A DNA stretch of 64,000 nt from Oasisia sp. SBJ-2009 (GCA_964017155.1 OZ024857.1:35535241-35599240), one strand, 5' to 3'. Shown: positions 36,701-45,278, counted from the first letter of the stretch. Program-made: numbers and translations. The notes: generated from the letters alone by a model not told the origin.

Positions 36701-37849
36701 TCATGCATGGTATAAGATTGGCAATTTATATTTTAAAAACTGCACAGTATTTTTAAAGCATTTTTTACAGTAATGGAATACGTGTAACTTCATAGTGAGA
36801 TTTTATATTAAAAGTATACTTGTTTTGTTGAAATAAAATTGTGACTCAACTAATCAGTGGGACTGGGATAAGACCAGGATATTTCAACTGGATTTTGTTT
36901 AAAAAACAATACAAACCATTTTAAATGTCTTGCTTGAATTTCTGACATTTCTATTTCTAGCTGAAAGTGGCACTGCTGGCTGGCATCCGTACCACAATCC
37001 ACTCCGAGATGGAGCCACTGAGACGTCAGATGCAGGTGAGTTACACTATCACATGACCTGTACTCAAGCTGTAGAGCATAGACTAATCACCTTGGCTGAG
37101 TTGACAGAGGACAGGTAACAATTATGTCAACCCAGCATTCGGATGAGTAAGAAGCCAATTCTCAGGTTGACTAATTGTGCCTTTGTGTTTGGTTTCCTTA
37201 ACTTAATATTATTACTGACATTACTTTATGAACATATTTCACAACTACATTTGTTCTGGGGATAATCATATGGTATTCAAATTGCACAAGGTTTTTACAA
37301 TGGATATTGTTTGTCAAACAATTCCAGGCCAGGCGTTTCGGTTTAATAAAGGAATGTCTTCACTATGCTATGCTACTCCAACGAATGAGTCGTGTGGAGA
37401 ATGTCTTATAAGAAATATGTTATAAGAAATACAAAGTAATACTACATGGCCATTCAAATCAGAATTACTTTGCCAAATGTTATGACCCCCTCGTTCAAGT
37501 GAAGTATGAATTATGAACAACAAAGACAAACAGACAGATCAAGTAGTGATGTCATTGCTGCATTACGTAAACATTAATTGCTAAAACACTCCCAAATACA
37601 AAACAAATAAACTTTACATTTGTATGTGTATGCCAGTCTGCACGTTATAGTAGGTCAACATAATTTTTACTACTATGTTAATTGACATTGCAGACCAAAT
37701 AAAAGTTCAATACATGTAAATAAATGAAATTATGACAACTTTGCTTGCAGGAATTTGGTGATCGTCTCAAGAAGCTGGAGTCTGCCGTCACTAACAGCCA
37801 GGTGGTGGCGCCATCTGCTGGCAGACAACATGACAGTGGTGTCACATGA
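16219..37849 (+). CDS. ITPRID: ITPRID/KRAP/TESPA1-family IP3-receptor-interacting protein (11 coding exons)
   Basis: Coding exons: 16219-16279, 24274-24322, 25376-25602, 26679-27967, 28521-28587, 30987-31102, 31393-32237, 34440-34596, 35562-36272, 36961-37035, 37751-37849. All phases agree and the model gives 1231 residues. Four features mark the family: an acidic [10 protein letters not shown] motif near the start (family form EDDLTLGAEA); an IP3R-binding domain at about residues 35-115 (SIDQLL, then [25 protein letters not shown]); a QSDSSGF motif in the 30,987 exon; and a C-terminal coiled coil (about 820-940) with [11 protein letters not shown]. Known relatives bind IP3 receptors and localise them or couple them to signalling. 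They are cytosolic or ER/actin-associated, and no signal peptide or membrane segment is seen here. Two coding repeats are present: MVEQEG x8 (about residue 475) and a 19-residue repeat (about 986-1174). The start is the weakest point, since homologues have longer N-termini. Confidence 0.75.
16280..17719. other. Intron sequence, nothing supported
   Basis: Unique AT-rich start of a long intron (16,280-24,273). A 72-codon ORF at 16,941 has acceptor-like sites nearby but no family resemblance. Confidence 0.5.
17720..22505. repeat. Large minisatellite, 42-bp unit, about 113 copies, with higher-order duplication
   Basis: The unit is gtaattatgactcctggctg, then tccctgttcatgatcctttg, ct. Variants (cagtaattatg, gatgtaatgatg, tgcccgtg, tgttcgtg) form recognisable strings. 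A long block is duplicated: the string with the rare 'gacccgttgc' occurs at about 18,210 and 20,310, exactly 2100 bases (50 units) apart. The rare 'ggctgtacatg' string occurs at about 19,880 and 21,812, 1932 bases (46 units) apart. So a block of about 2 kb was copied and four units were then lost from the second copy. Apparent ORFs on both strands come from the 14-codon period. Confidence 0.95.
22194..22274 (+). mobile_element. 5'-truncated SINE 3' end inserted in the 42-bp array
   Basis: An 81-base insert (agggaagtaaagtgtaaagc, gctttgagcag..., gcgctatataagaactgcc, T-rich tail) interrupts the minisatellite. It is flanked by the duplicated target GCTGTTC (22,187-22,193 and 22,275-22,281). The body matches the 3' end of the minus-strand SINE at 56.6 kb. 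Confidence 0.75.
22506..24273. other. Intron sequence, nothing supported
   Basis: Unique sequence up to ITPRID-like exon 2. ORFs at 23,048 and 23,885 show no family signature or paired splice sites. Confidence 0.5.
24274..24322 (+). CDS. ITPRID-like coding exon 2
   Basis: The acceptor region ctgtgttgcagtagag has three AGs within six bases. Only the last, at 24,273, keeps frame with exon 1. The first (24,268) would need an unseen exon in between. The donor is GATACAG|GTCAGA. It encodes [15 protein letters not shown], a Ser-rich run in the place of the 'SSSISE' stretch of vertebrate relatives, and joins in phase 2 to SIDQLL of the next exon. Confidence 0.5.
24570..24787. repeat. (TA)n/(TG)n microsatellite
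   Basis: A 210-base alternating purine-pyrimidine tract. It yields artefactual Tyr/Ile-rich ORFs on both strands. Confidence 0.95.
25376..25602 (+). CDS. ITPRID-like exon 3: IP3R-binding domain
   Basis: Acceptor gttgtctcgtcacag|CATTG, donor GAAACG|GTGAGG. It encodes the heart of the KRAP_IP3R-binding domain: IDQLLQ, then [10 protein letters not shown], a basic stretch [19 protein letters not shown] and [18 protein letters not shown]. This is the strongest family signature in the gene. It is followed about 165 bases later by a 55-bp minisatellite. Confidence 0.85.
25766..26648. repeat. Minisatellite, 55-bp unit, about 16 near-identical copies
   Basis: The unit is gtcttggatgatcctaacag, then atgtcttgccagcagtggca, gtgttcactgtctga. 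The central copies are identical, a sign of recent homogenisation. The array fills most of the intron between exons 3 and 4 and ends about 30 bases before the exon-4 acceptor. Confidence 0.97.
26679..27967 (+). CDS. ITPRID-like exon 4 (large central exon)
   Basis: Acceptor tttgtcattgcag|GTGG, donor GAG|GTGAGG; 1289 bases, ends in phase 0. It begins [17 protein letters not shown] and continues with a Lys/Tyr-rich conserved-looking segment ([17 protein letters not shown]), then a hydrophilic, probably disordered region. Near the end, eight tandem 18-bp units encode MVEQEG. The array upstream ends about 30 bases before the exon. Confidence 0.85.
27764..27907 (+). repeat. Coding minisatellite, 18-bp unit x8 (MVEQEG)
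   Basis: Eight near-identical copies of gtggagcaggagggcatg lie in frame inside coding exon 4, giving an acidic hexapeptide repeat. The last copy reads MVEQAG. Near-identity at the DNA level points to recent expansion. Confidence 0.95.
28521..28587 (+). CDS. ITPRID-like exon 5
   Basis: Acceptor aacttactgcag|GTGCA, donor AGCAAAG|GTAGTG; phase 0 in, phase 1 out. It encodes an acidic segment ([15 protein letters not shown]) ending KRETSK. It is followed after about 260 bases by the 47-bp minisatellite. Confidence 0.75.
28851..30975. repeat. Minisatellite, 47-bp unit, about 45 copies
   Basis: The unit is agagtgagcataatgacatc, then tgagagggggtgcacttaca, ctactgt. The main variants are gggatg/gggggtg and cttacac/ctcagac, and a one-codon-like deletion (gagataatg) marks units after 30,160. 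It fills the intron between exons 5 and 6 and stops about 15 bases before the exon-6 acceptor. Confidence 0.97.
30987..31102 (+). CDS. ITPRID-like exon 6 (SDSSGF motif)
   Basis: Acceptor gtgcttgtgtag|GCTC, donor GTGATG|GTAAGA. It encodes [26 protein letters not shown] is a recurrent motif of the ITPRID/KRAP family. The acceptor's pyrimidine tract is short because the 47-bp array runs almost up to it. Confidence 0.8.
31393..32237 (+). CDS. ITPRID-like exon 7 with start of coiled coil
   Basis: Acceptor gtttgcttgcag|GAAAG, donor AGTTCAG|GTTGGT; ends in phase 2. It is mostly a hydrophilic Ser/Asp/His-rich region. The last 60 residues are a Gln/Glu/Ala-rich coiled coil ([18 protein letters not shown]...) leading to ISEQF. 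Confidence 0.85.
32690..33090. repeat. Minisatellite, 41-bp unit, about 9 copies
   Basis: The unit is acccagtacacacccacata followed by cccaacagtgaacatccagat. It is intronic, about 450 bases after exon 7. The minus-strand ORFs in it (repeating [19 protein letters not shown] peptides) are period artefacts. Confidence 0.95.
33091..34439. other. Intron sequence, nothing else seen
   Basis: Unique AT-rich intron between exons 7 and 8. The short ORFs have no splice or motif support. Confidence 0.6.
34440..34596 (+). CDS. ITPRID-like exon 8: conserved C-terminal coiled coil
   Basis: Acceptor gatacctgttgcag|GGAGG, donor TTGCCT|GTGAGT; phase 2 in, phase 0 out. It encodes [19 protein letters not shown] then [13 protein letters not shown], which matches the layout of the SSFA2/KRAP C-terminal coiled coil (RxELxELxxLRxxVxxEVxELE). 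Confidence 0.85.
34619..34700. repeat. (AGTGC)n pentanucleotide array, about 15 copies
   Basis: A pure GCAGT/AGTGC array starts about 25 bases after the exon-8 donor. Confidence 0.95.
34701..35561. other. Intron sequence, nothing else seen
   Basis: Unique sequence between exons 8 and 9. No ORF or repeat of note. Confidence 0.6.
35562..36272 (+). CDS. ITPRID-like exon 9 (contains the 57-bp donor array)
   Basis: Acceptor accgttggttgcag|ATGATC in phase 0. The first 49 residues are unique ([13 protein letters not shown]...). From about 35,709 a 19-residue repeat [19 protein letters not shown] continues to the end. Every unit ends GATGAG|GTAAGG, a consensus 5' splice site, so the exon may end at any of ten donors (GT at 35760 + 57n, the last at 36273 with GTAACT). 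All ten are in phase 0 and all join the next exon in frame. The coordinates given are the longest form; the shortest ends at 35,759. Which donor is used cannot be read from the sequence. Confidence 0.65.
35703..36279 (+). repeat. 57-bp tandem array carrying a 5' splice site in each unit
   Basis: Ten near-identical copies, 57 bp apart. Each unit holds 53 bases of exon-like sequence plus GTAA, so each has GAG|GTAAGGAGT. In the first copy the bases before GGAGCGAC are unique exon sequence (TCAAC), and after the last GTAA the sequence is unique intron (CTGATTTG). This suggests the array grew from a duplication whose junction fused intron GTAA to exon GGAG. The frame is open throughout. Confidence 0.95.
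36280..36960. other. Intron sequence, nothing else seen
   Basis: Unique AT-rich intron between exons 9 and 10. Confidence 0.6.
36961..37035 (+). CDS. ITPRID-like exon 10
   Basis: Acceptor atttctatttctag|CTGAAA, donor ATGCAG|GTGAGT; 25 codons, phase 0 both ends. It encodes [20 protein letters not shown] then RRQMQ, an amphipathic helix typical of the family C-terminus. Confidence 0.8.
37751..37849 (+). CDS. ITPRID-like exon 11 (last coding exon, stop TGA)
   Basis: Acceptor actttgcttgcag|GAATTT, phase 0. It encodes [20 protein letters not shown] and ends [13 protein letters not shown] at 37,847-37,849. It contains a CTCF-like motif on the minus strand (CCAGCAGATGGCGCC, about 37,806-37,820). 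Confidence 0.8.
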   Translation, partial: EFGDRLKKLESAVTNSQVVAPSAGRQHDSGVT

Positions 37850-39063
37850 CCTGGGTCACATGATCTGTGACCCAACACAAGAATGCTTGGACATAGGTAC
37901 ATCTGCAGGACATAGACTGCGTTTGTCAAAGAGGTCAAAGGTCACCCTCAGACTGCCCCGGTGAACTGATGAGATCTCCGTGACTCGTCACTGGACTTTG
38001 CTCAATATATTTATTGGAATTCAGTGCAACAATCCAGAGAGAGCTGTTGTCATGGCAACTTACATGTACCTCGGTTCAATATTACCTTTTCTTATCCGAA
38101 GGTGGTTTTGTGAATGGGACAGATGTTTGTTGTGGACACTGGTTCACACCTGTGGTTTAAGTGGTCAGTGGTGTCACAACCTTACTGTGTTGATACCAGT
38201 CTCCAGTCTCCACACCACACAGATATATGACACTCAAAGGACGTACTACCAGTGCAAGACTTTGTTAATGTTTCACTTGGGCATATTGTTGACATTTTGC
38301 TGCTCAAGGGTATCAGCCAGCAATGGTTCGGACTGTAAGCTACATAAATCTACACAGCTGAACAAAAGCTGAAGTACATTATCTGGAAAAATTTGTTTTA
38401 TGTATGTTTTGGATTAATGTGATCTAAGTGATTTGAGTCGTGACTACCTGACTCTGACGGCGTCTGTCACAACATGTGTTCTTTGGATGCATCAGTTTGA
38501 TCTCCCATTACTTCACAACAAACTCACCTATGCAGATATATTTGTCAAAGGGAAACGTTGCCTTTAATATGGCACTCACACTTTCATGCTGTCAGAATAT
38601 ACTTTCTAGGCAGAACCATCACCACTCGTCAGTGTCAATGTCACTTTAACATACAGCCTAACAAAGGAACACACTGATTTGTACAGGACTTTGGTCAAAG
38701 TTCAATTGTATGGTTCTCTGTTTGGATCCTCCAGAGTCCAGACAGGTTGAACCTGTTGCTACTGGTTCACAAAGTGAGTGTAGTTTAATTTTCAAACTGT
38801 ATCAGTTTGGTGAAAGGGGAAGCTGAGATAATAACCAAAGTTGTTTAGAGTGTACGTATTTATTTTAGGGCAATGATCCAAGTAACTATGTATGGTATTA
38901 TTTTAATGAGTAAGTTGTTTACTGTACTGTGATCTGGTGATGTAATCTGTGATAACTTGTAAATATTGGTGAGTTACTGTTGAGGACAAATGTTGACCTG
39001 TTTATTTTGTTCAGAGGTTGGTGTGGTATTTAGTGTCTGCACTTGAAGAAATTGGTACACAAA

Positions 39064-39069
39064 AATAAA
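39064..39069 (+). terminator. Candidate poly(A) signal AATAAA
   Basis: Canonical hexamer 1.2 kb after the ITPRID-like stop codon. Confidence 0.45.
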
Positions 39070-39178
39070 GACCCAGGATTGAAACATATGCATTCTTTTG
39101 AAATAGTTGTACTACCTAGGATAAATGTGCCTGTAGTCGGACAATATAATCTACCAGACACTTTATCTTAAACATTCC

Positions 39179-39184
39179 AATAAA
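39179..39184 (+). terminator. Second candidate poly(A) signal AATAAA
   Basis: Canonical hexamer 110 bases after the first. Either could be used. Confidence 0.4.
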
Positions 39185-39899
39185 GCTTTATAAGAATGAA
39201 TGGCACCAACTAGTGTCGGGCTTAGCTGAAGTTCTTTAATTATACACATTGGTGTCATTATCTGCAACTGTTATGGTGTCTTGCTGAGGCCACTGAGCTC
39301 TCTGTAGTCCCACTTACTGGCCAGTGCCTGGCACATTTACTTTATGCTGTCGGACATGTGAACTTGATCATTCCTGAAATGTGTTTTAATACGAGTGATT
39401 TTCTGTGTCAGTTTAATTTACAACAGTACATGAGTAAGCTGGAGAACCTCAGGCATCCATTGCCTCACGCATCCAACAACAACAACAGACAACAGTTGAT
39501 GACTTGCTAAAGTAGTGACAACACATAACTGAAAGGGAACAGGGAATGATACTACTTAATTTAATAATTCATGGAATGAAAGAGAATGAACAGGACCTGT
39601 ATTAAGTCAAATGGATGCCTAAAACTATATATCACACTAAAATCAGGCACCTATATTTGCCAACTAGATCAATTGCAGTCATGAGAAACATGACAAAACA
39701 ACGGTACTAAGTAGAGCTAACGAAATCCAAAGCAGTTCAGAAGAGAAGCACAATACAGTTTTCATCAGACCAAACATACGAGCTGAGTGATAAAATACAG
39801 GCTGCACTGGTGTGGATATGATAACCTGAATAAAACCTATCAAAACTACCGAAGAGAAATCATCACGATACAATAGAGAAACAACCCACACTGCACATG

Positions 39900-39901
<2 letters not shown>

Positions 39902-39961
<60 letters not shown>
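39902..39961. repeat. (GA)n microsatellite
   Basis: About 30 AG units, abutting the tRNA-like head of the SINE that follows. Confidence 0.95.
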
Positions 39962-39966
<5 letters not shown>

Positions 39967-40200
39967 GTGGTGTAGTGGTTACCACATCCGCCTGCCACGC
40001 CGTAGGCACGGGTTCGATCCCCAGTATCGGCAGTTGTGATATAAAAATCTGGCCCTCAACATTGGGGACTGGGTATCCCTCGTGAATTGGAGAATCACAT
40101 TAATGCTGGTCCCGTCTCAATTTGGCAGTGACCATCCTCAGTGACTCCTGCGTTAGCCCAAAATTGGGCTGTTTGGAGTAAATAACCTGAGACCTGAGTA
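39962..40200 (+). mobile_element. tRNA-derived SINE
   Basis: The head resembles tRNA-Gly: a box A (tggtgtagtggtta), a CCTGCCACGC anticodon-loop region and a box B (GGTTCGATCCC, 40,011-40,021). A non-tRNA body of about 170 bases follows, ending ...gagtaaataacctgagacc. The long body and poor acceptor-stem pairing rule out a functional tRNA. The microsatellite just upstream may mark the integration site. Confidence 0.75.
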
Positions 40201-41548
40201 CACGAGGTAGCACACTTGACATTGTTTACTACTAACCGCCATTGTCAGTTTCTATACAGTTGGTTACAAAATTAGTTCTAAATTACCTGGGATAATAAAA
40301 ACAACTATGTTTTTTTTCATTGTAAATTGTTTTTAAGAGTCAAAGGTGATTCACTGTCAGGCTACAAATTTGAATGGCAATTGTGTTACACAAACGTCAC
40401 ACAAACATCATCGTAACAGTGACAATAGTGTTAATGTCAGGAAATACTCCCTTTCTGTCACCAGCATCACTGAGAAATCAAAATTTATGTTTCTAATATG
40501 TTTCCCTTTTCCCCATGATTTACCATACCATCTGTCAGCACAGAGATATTTTTCACAAAGTAAATATACATTTCCAGTTAAACTAATATGTTGATTTATT
40601 TTGTGGACTGGTGTTTGCGGCGTAACTAAACCCTAACTAGCAACTATGTTTTCATGCCTTCATGGTTCAATTATTGTTACTCCTCATTCTAGTGTTGATG
40701 TAGGAACCCCTGTTCTAAGTCATGTTGTTGCGTCCAGCCTAGACAAGGAGAGGGAGATTAGGTAGGCAGGGAGAAGCTTTATTGTGGAATTGGTTAAATT
40801 CCTTACCTTTGGAACACACAAGGTGGTCCTATCGACCATGTGCACACGCAGTGACATGCATGCACTCACACACATGCACACAGGAGAGTTGACATCCGAC
40901 TACAGAGTAGATGGGTTAATGTTCTTCCATACCGTTTTGTTATCACATTCTTTTATACAAATCTGTCCAGGTCATACTTCATTGCTAGCAGACCGATTCA
41001 CTTGAATAATGTTTCTATGCAGCAATTATTGCACAAAAGCTATTCTTCTGTATACTTGACTATGGAATTGCATGATATGGCAGTAATGGTGTTTGCTTGT
41101 TAAATAGTCATATTGTGCAGACTGCTCATGCCTGCTTTGTGTTATGATATTTATACCGTGTGATGTATGTTGTGTTCAATGTATGGTCCCAGCCTGAAAT
41201 GGATGGACGAACAAGATATAAGCCACCACTAACTTAGTTATGGTTACTCAGCGAAGCACCAGTAATTCGCTACAGTCCTATGCTGTTTCCAAACATGTAA
41301 ACCATGACTTTAAAAAGACCATACATAAAAAGAGATAATTGAACTGTGTCCGTGAGTGATTTGGCGACCCATTCACACACACGAGCGTCACAACTGTGTC
41401 CTTAGGCAGCCTCCAAACAGGGGAGAACACATCAGTTTGGAAAGTTTGCAAAGTCCAGAAACACATCCATTGTTTCAAATTGGTTCCAACCACCATCCAT
41501 CATTGGACATGTTACAGAGGAGAGCGACAGTCGAGAGAAAGTAACACA
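40201..41548. other. Intergenic, nothing supported
   Basis: Unique sequence between the SINE and the 15-bp array. No splice-supported ORF or known repeat. Confidence 0.5.
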
Positions 41549-41909
41549 ATGAACCGCACAGCACTGTACTGCACAGCACTGTACTGCACAGCACTGTACT
41601 GCACAGCACTGTACTGCACAGCACTGTACAGCACTGTACTGCACAGCACTGTACTGCACAGCACTGTACTGCACAGCACTGTACTGCACAGCACTGTACT
41701 GCACAGCACTGTACTGCACTGTACTGCACAGCACTGTACTGCACAGCACTGTACTGCACAGCACTGTACTGCACAGCACTGTACTGCACAGCACTGTACT
41801 GCACAGCACTGTACTGCACAGCACTGTACTGCACAGCACTGTACTGCACAGCACTGTACTGCACAGCACTGTACTGCACAGCACTGTACTGCACAGCACT
41901 GTACTGCAC
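41549..41909. repeat. Minisatellite, 15-bp unit, about 24 copies
   Basis: The unit is acagcactgtactgc, with one 10-bp unit near 41,625 and one near 41,716. The 15-bp period keeps five of six frames open, giving spurious Cys/Ala/Val-rich ORFs. Confidence 0.97.
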
Positions 41910-42249
41910 TTACACTGTCAATAGCAACAAGAACAAGATCTTTAGTTTTGACCCCAAAACAATTACATTAAATAATAGCAATAATATGCGCATGAACAAA
42001 TGTCACCATAAGTAATTAAGAATACATATGAAATTGGGGTCAGTGACTCCTGCTAAGACTAAAAAGTCGCTATCACAGGAGCCACTCGGATTATTACACA
42101 TTATAGTAATTGTATTCATTCAATACGATGTTTGTCTCTATATGTGTTAATCTATCCAAAACACGTGTACAAACTGAAATAATGAAATGACAATACTTAC
42201 AATACATAAGAACATATAACATTAGTTTGCATTTATCCATCTATGTGCA

Positions 42250-43180
42250 TATTTGAATTCTAATGATTTTGAAGATTTATCTGACATACGTAACAATCAG
42301 ATATTGTACATGCGTTGTGATATCTTTGCAAAAGACTTGTTTTTAAGTAATACGCAAACCCATGTAAACTGTGGATAATAATCTTTTCCAAAACTACTTC
42401 TGGAGTATCATTTATAGTATGGGGCAAGTTGTGTTTAAGGCATTTTTTTGGCAAATTCATGTCTTGTATAGATGTGTGTATATTTGTTGCTTTGTGAGTA
42501 TCATGAATGTGCATATTGTAATTGGGTATAATATTCCAATTTAATAAATAAACAGGCAAAATGCCATGCCTATATTTATATAATTTTTTTAGTTCTTGCA
42601 CTTTTAATATATCATCTATTTTCAATATTTCGAGTGTTTTAAAAAGTGGTTCTGTATGTGAATTGTACCTGTTCAATGTTATTATCTGAACTGCCTTTTT
42701 TTATTCTCAATATTCGGCTACCTTTGTATCCCCAAACTGTAATACAATAATTAATATGTGATAGGATTAGAGAAGTGTATAACAGTTGTTTAATGTCTAG
42801 TGTTAGTACATACTTTAGTTTGTATAAAAACGCCCGTAATCCTGGAAATTTATTTGCTATTTTATTTATGTGTTTTTTCCAAGTAAGATGTGTATCCAGA
42901 GTTAATCCTAGAAAATTAAATTCATCCACCTGTTCGATGTTTATATTATCAAATTTAAGTGTTTAAGAACAATCTATTTATATTTAGGCATTCCATAACT
43001 TTACATAGTTCGTAATTTATTAAAAATTCTACACTTTTGTTTTGATGTTGTGTAATTTCGATAAATTGGTTTAATGTACAAGAGAGTGTTGTATCATCTG
43101 CATACATAATGAAGTTAAATATATTACTGACTTGTGGAAAATCATTAATTTAAATAGTAAGCAATAAAGGTCTTATTATT
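42250..43180 (-). pseudogene. 5'-truncated LINE (RT C-terminal part)
   Basis: Read on the minus strand, a broken frame runs through an RT catalytic box MYADDTTLS (YADD at 43,104-43,093), upstream PLLLTI-INDFPQVSN, then FLGLTLDTHLTWKKHI, LLYTSLILSHINYCITVWG, and a C-terminal domain ending at a Cys cluster (CTISDCYVCQI). Order and motifs are those of jockey/CR1-like non-LTR retrotransposons. Stops or frameshifts occur around 43,155, 42,960 and 42,690. The upstream RT and endonuclease are absent, so it is a dead 5'-truncated copy. Confidence 0.85.
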
Positions 43181-43625
43181 TCATAATGTTCAATCAGTAG
43201 TAATAGTAATAATCCAATAATACGTTTAAATAAACACTGTGTTCTCTCGAGCGAGGCACGACTGTCATCAAAGTTCTAGCGACAGACCGCACTTTACGTG
43301 GCACATAACCTCTCCACTAGGTGGCGACTCTAATATTGTATAACCACTAATAATATGTTATTGATATACATAATTTCATAATATCCAATCAATATTAATA
43401 ATGATAATCAAATAATAAATTTAAATAAACACTATGTTCTAAATGTCGATTATCTGAAGAAAGAAAATGTCTCATCATGGCACTCGTCCTGCTGCGTCTG
43501 CACTGCGAGTTACTAATAGTATGTTATTAATAAGCATTATTTCATAACATTCAATCAGTAGTAATAGTAATAATCAAATAATAAGTTTAAATAAACACTG
43601 CGTTCTCACTCGAGGCAGTCTCTTC
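43172..43625. repeat. Three degenerate copies of a 160-195 bp tandem repeat
   Basis: The string 'atttcataa-n-ccaatcag' followed by 'taaataaacactgtgttct' recurs near 43,175, 43,371 and 43,531, and the ends share 'ctaataatatgttattgat'. The copies are clearly diverged. The first adjoins the truncated LINE end. Confidence 0.75.
43315..43329 (+). promoter_or_regulatory. CTCF-like motif
   Basis: CCACTAGGTGGCGAC fits the bilaterian CTCF core (CCASYAGRKGGC). A single-site match only. Confidence 0.3.
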
Positions 43626-43784
43626 TAACAAAATCTGCTGCAGCGGTGAATTTGCGTGCGCGCAAAGCCGTATCGCGGCAGCGTCGTGTCGTTTACTTGG
43701 ACCTGGGTAGCATTTTGTTTTAACTCTGATTCGCGCGCATTTTTTCATGGTTGACGTCATCGGTTGGAGAATCCATCTTGGCGG
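43600..43784 (+). promoter_or_regulatory. CpG-rich promoter-like segment with CRE and a 5' splice site
   Basis: A locally CpG-rich stretch (tgcgtgcgcgcaaagccgta...) holds a full CRE (TGACGTCA, 43,752-43,759) and a YY1-like CCATCTTGGCGG, followed by a consensus donor GGCG|GTAAGT (GT at 43,784). This looks like a promoter and first exon on the plus strand. No following exon is recognised before the LTR element. Motifs are seen; function is inferred. Confidence 0.35.
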
Positions 43785-43924
43785 TAAGTCAAACTTTATC
43801 TACGTCGTTTTATTTTAAAAATTTGACCAATACTAAGTTACATTTCATCGATATGATGACGTAGCTGTGCTTCATTAATAATCTACCAACATTTATGTTA
43901 TACTATGTTCAAATATTTTGTGTT

Positions 43925-44310
43925 TTATGTAATCTACAGGGTTTTTATTAGTCTGTCCTGAAATATCTTTGACATGCACGGGTGCGCCATGCGGTTTTTA
44001 GCCATTCAAACAGCGTGAAGTTTTACCGTTGACATGGGTCGTGTCTCGGTGAAATCACGTGTGCGTCACAAAACAAGTCGGGATAAGCAATATTGGAGTG
44101 TCTATGTATCAGTATTTTGTGTTTAGGGTAATTTAGGATGTTTATTTTAATATGTGGTAAAGAAATTATTGGTGTGCGTGGGCACGCCATATGGCATATC
44201 GTTTTGAGCCATTCAAAAGTTGAGAAGTTTCACCATTGTTAACCCGGTTAGCGTAGGCGTTGTGTCACGTGACATGTATCGTCTCTCGATAGAATCGTGT
44301 GCGTGAAAAT
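43925..44310. repeat. Two diverged copies of a 195-bp tandem duplication
   Basis: The left copy (about 43,915-44,100) and right copy (about 44,110-44,310) share 'agtattttgtgtttagggta', 'gcgccatgcgg', 'agccattcaaa' and 'gaagttttaccgttg' in the same order. They are interrupted by small indels. Confidence 0.65.
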
Positions 44311-44429
44311 AAAATATATAAATATTATACGGGCAAATAAATTTGTTTTTAAAGTTTAAGATGCTTACCGATGTTAATAACGATTCTATGAAACGCGATT
44401 GTCAATGCAAACGTGAAGACGAAGTTTAA

Positions 44430-44580
44430 GCGCAGTAGCCAATCCCCAGGACTACTCAAAACACTTAACACTACTTCCCTGGCAGACCTGATCAATCAAA
44501 CACTATCTTAACTTCTCTAGGAAGCATCCAGCCACACTGCAATTAGTGTGCAATGGCCGAAGGCTGCTCATACAAAAATA
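44430..44580 (-). mobile_element. Partial SINE (same family as 56.6 kb)
   Basis: The sequence ggcagacctgatcaatcaaa...cttctctaggaagcatccag, ccacactgcaat closely parallels 56,645-56,720 in the same orientation. The tRNA-like head is missing. Confidence 0.65.
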
Positions 44581-44835
44581 TATAATATATAAGAAACAAT
44601 ATAACCATTTTGTTCAACAATGTTTGCACACTGATGATATTAAAACCAGTTATATCTGAGAAACAATACAGTAAATTAATGAACTGACAGGTATCTAAGT
44701 GTGTAATTTGTATGCTAGCCTCTGTAATATAATAACATTGTAGAACATTGGCTGGCTATTACACAGCTTTACATATGCTGGAAATAAATATTGAGTTGAG
44801 AAGCTACAGCTTATAGGGTCATTCCGAGTGAACGC

Positions 44836-45278
44836 TGAAACGTGTCGTCTTGGCCTGACATCTGTGTAGTCGGATTGTCCGACTCATCTCGCATTCATAC
44901 ATATCTGATTCGACACCAGAAGTACTGAACAAATCACTTTATTACAATTACACGCAGAGAGAGGGATAACACTGATCGACCTCGAGTCTCGTCATCTTCC
45001 AAGACTGATCTCTTGGACTGCATATGTCGTTCTATGCACTTGCATTGGCATACCATCACATCCCTCTTTCTTCAAAACATAAAGACAAAATAACTAACTT
45101 ACTAATGTCCGTATGTAAGAGAAATCAAATCATTATTCTAACTATTAGCCATAATGTTCGTGTAAACTAGAACACAATTACAGGTCCAATCGTTGTGGGC
45201 GTTTCACTCGTCTTCCGGAGCTAGTGTATTGTTCCGGTTGTGGAAGCTGGAAACGGACTGACTTCTTCTGGGGTAACA
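44836..45278 (-). repeat. 3' LTR (443 bp)
   Basis: Nearly identical to 49,763-50,205. The terminal stop of the pol frame lies inside it, at 45,178. Confidence 0.92.

Larger units (their letters stand above)
37850..39190 (+). other. Probable 3' UTR of the ITPRID-like gene
   Basis: About 1.2-1.35 kb after the stop with no further splice-supported ORF. It ends at two AATAAA hexamers (39,064 and 39,179). The 130-codon ORF at 37,980 has no family signature. Confidence 0.55.

Noticed and set aside
37980..38372. 130-codon ORF downstream of the ITPRID-like stop
   Set aside because: No motif, no splice sites; lies in the probable 3' UTR.
39962..40035. tRNA-Gly gene
   Set aside because: Acceptor-stem ends do not pair and a SINE body follows directly.
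41396..41971. 191-codon ORF and its antisense partners
   Set aside because: Artefacts of the 15-bp minisatellite, with no flanking coding signal.
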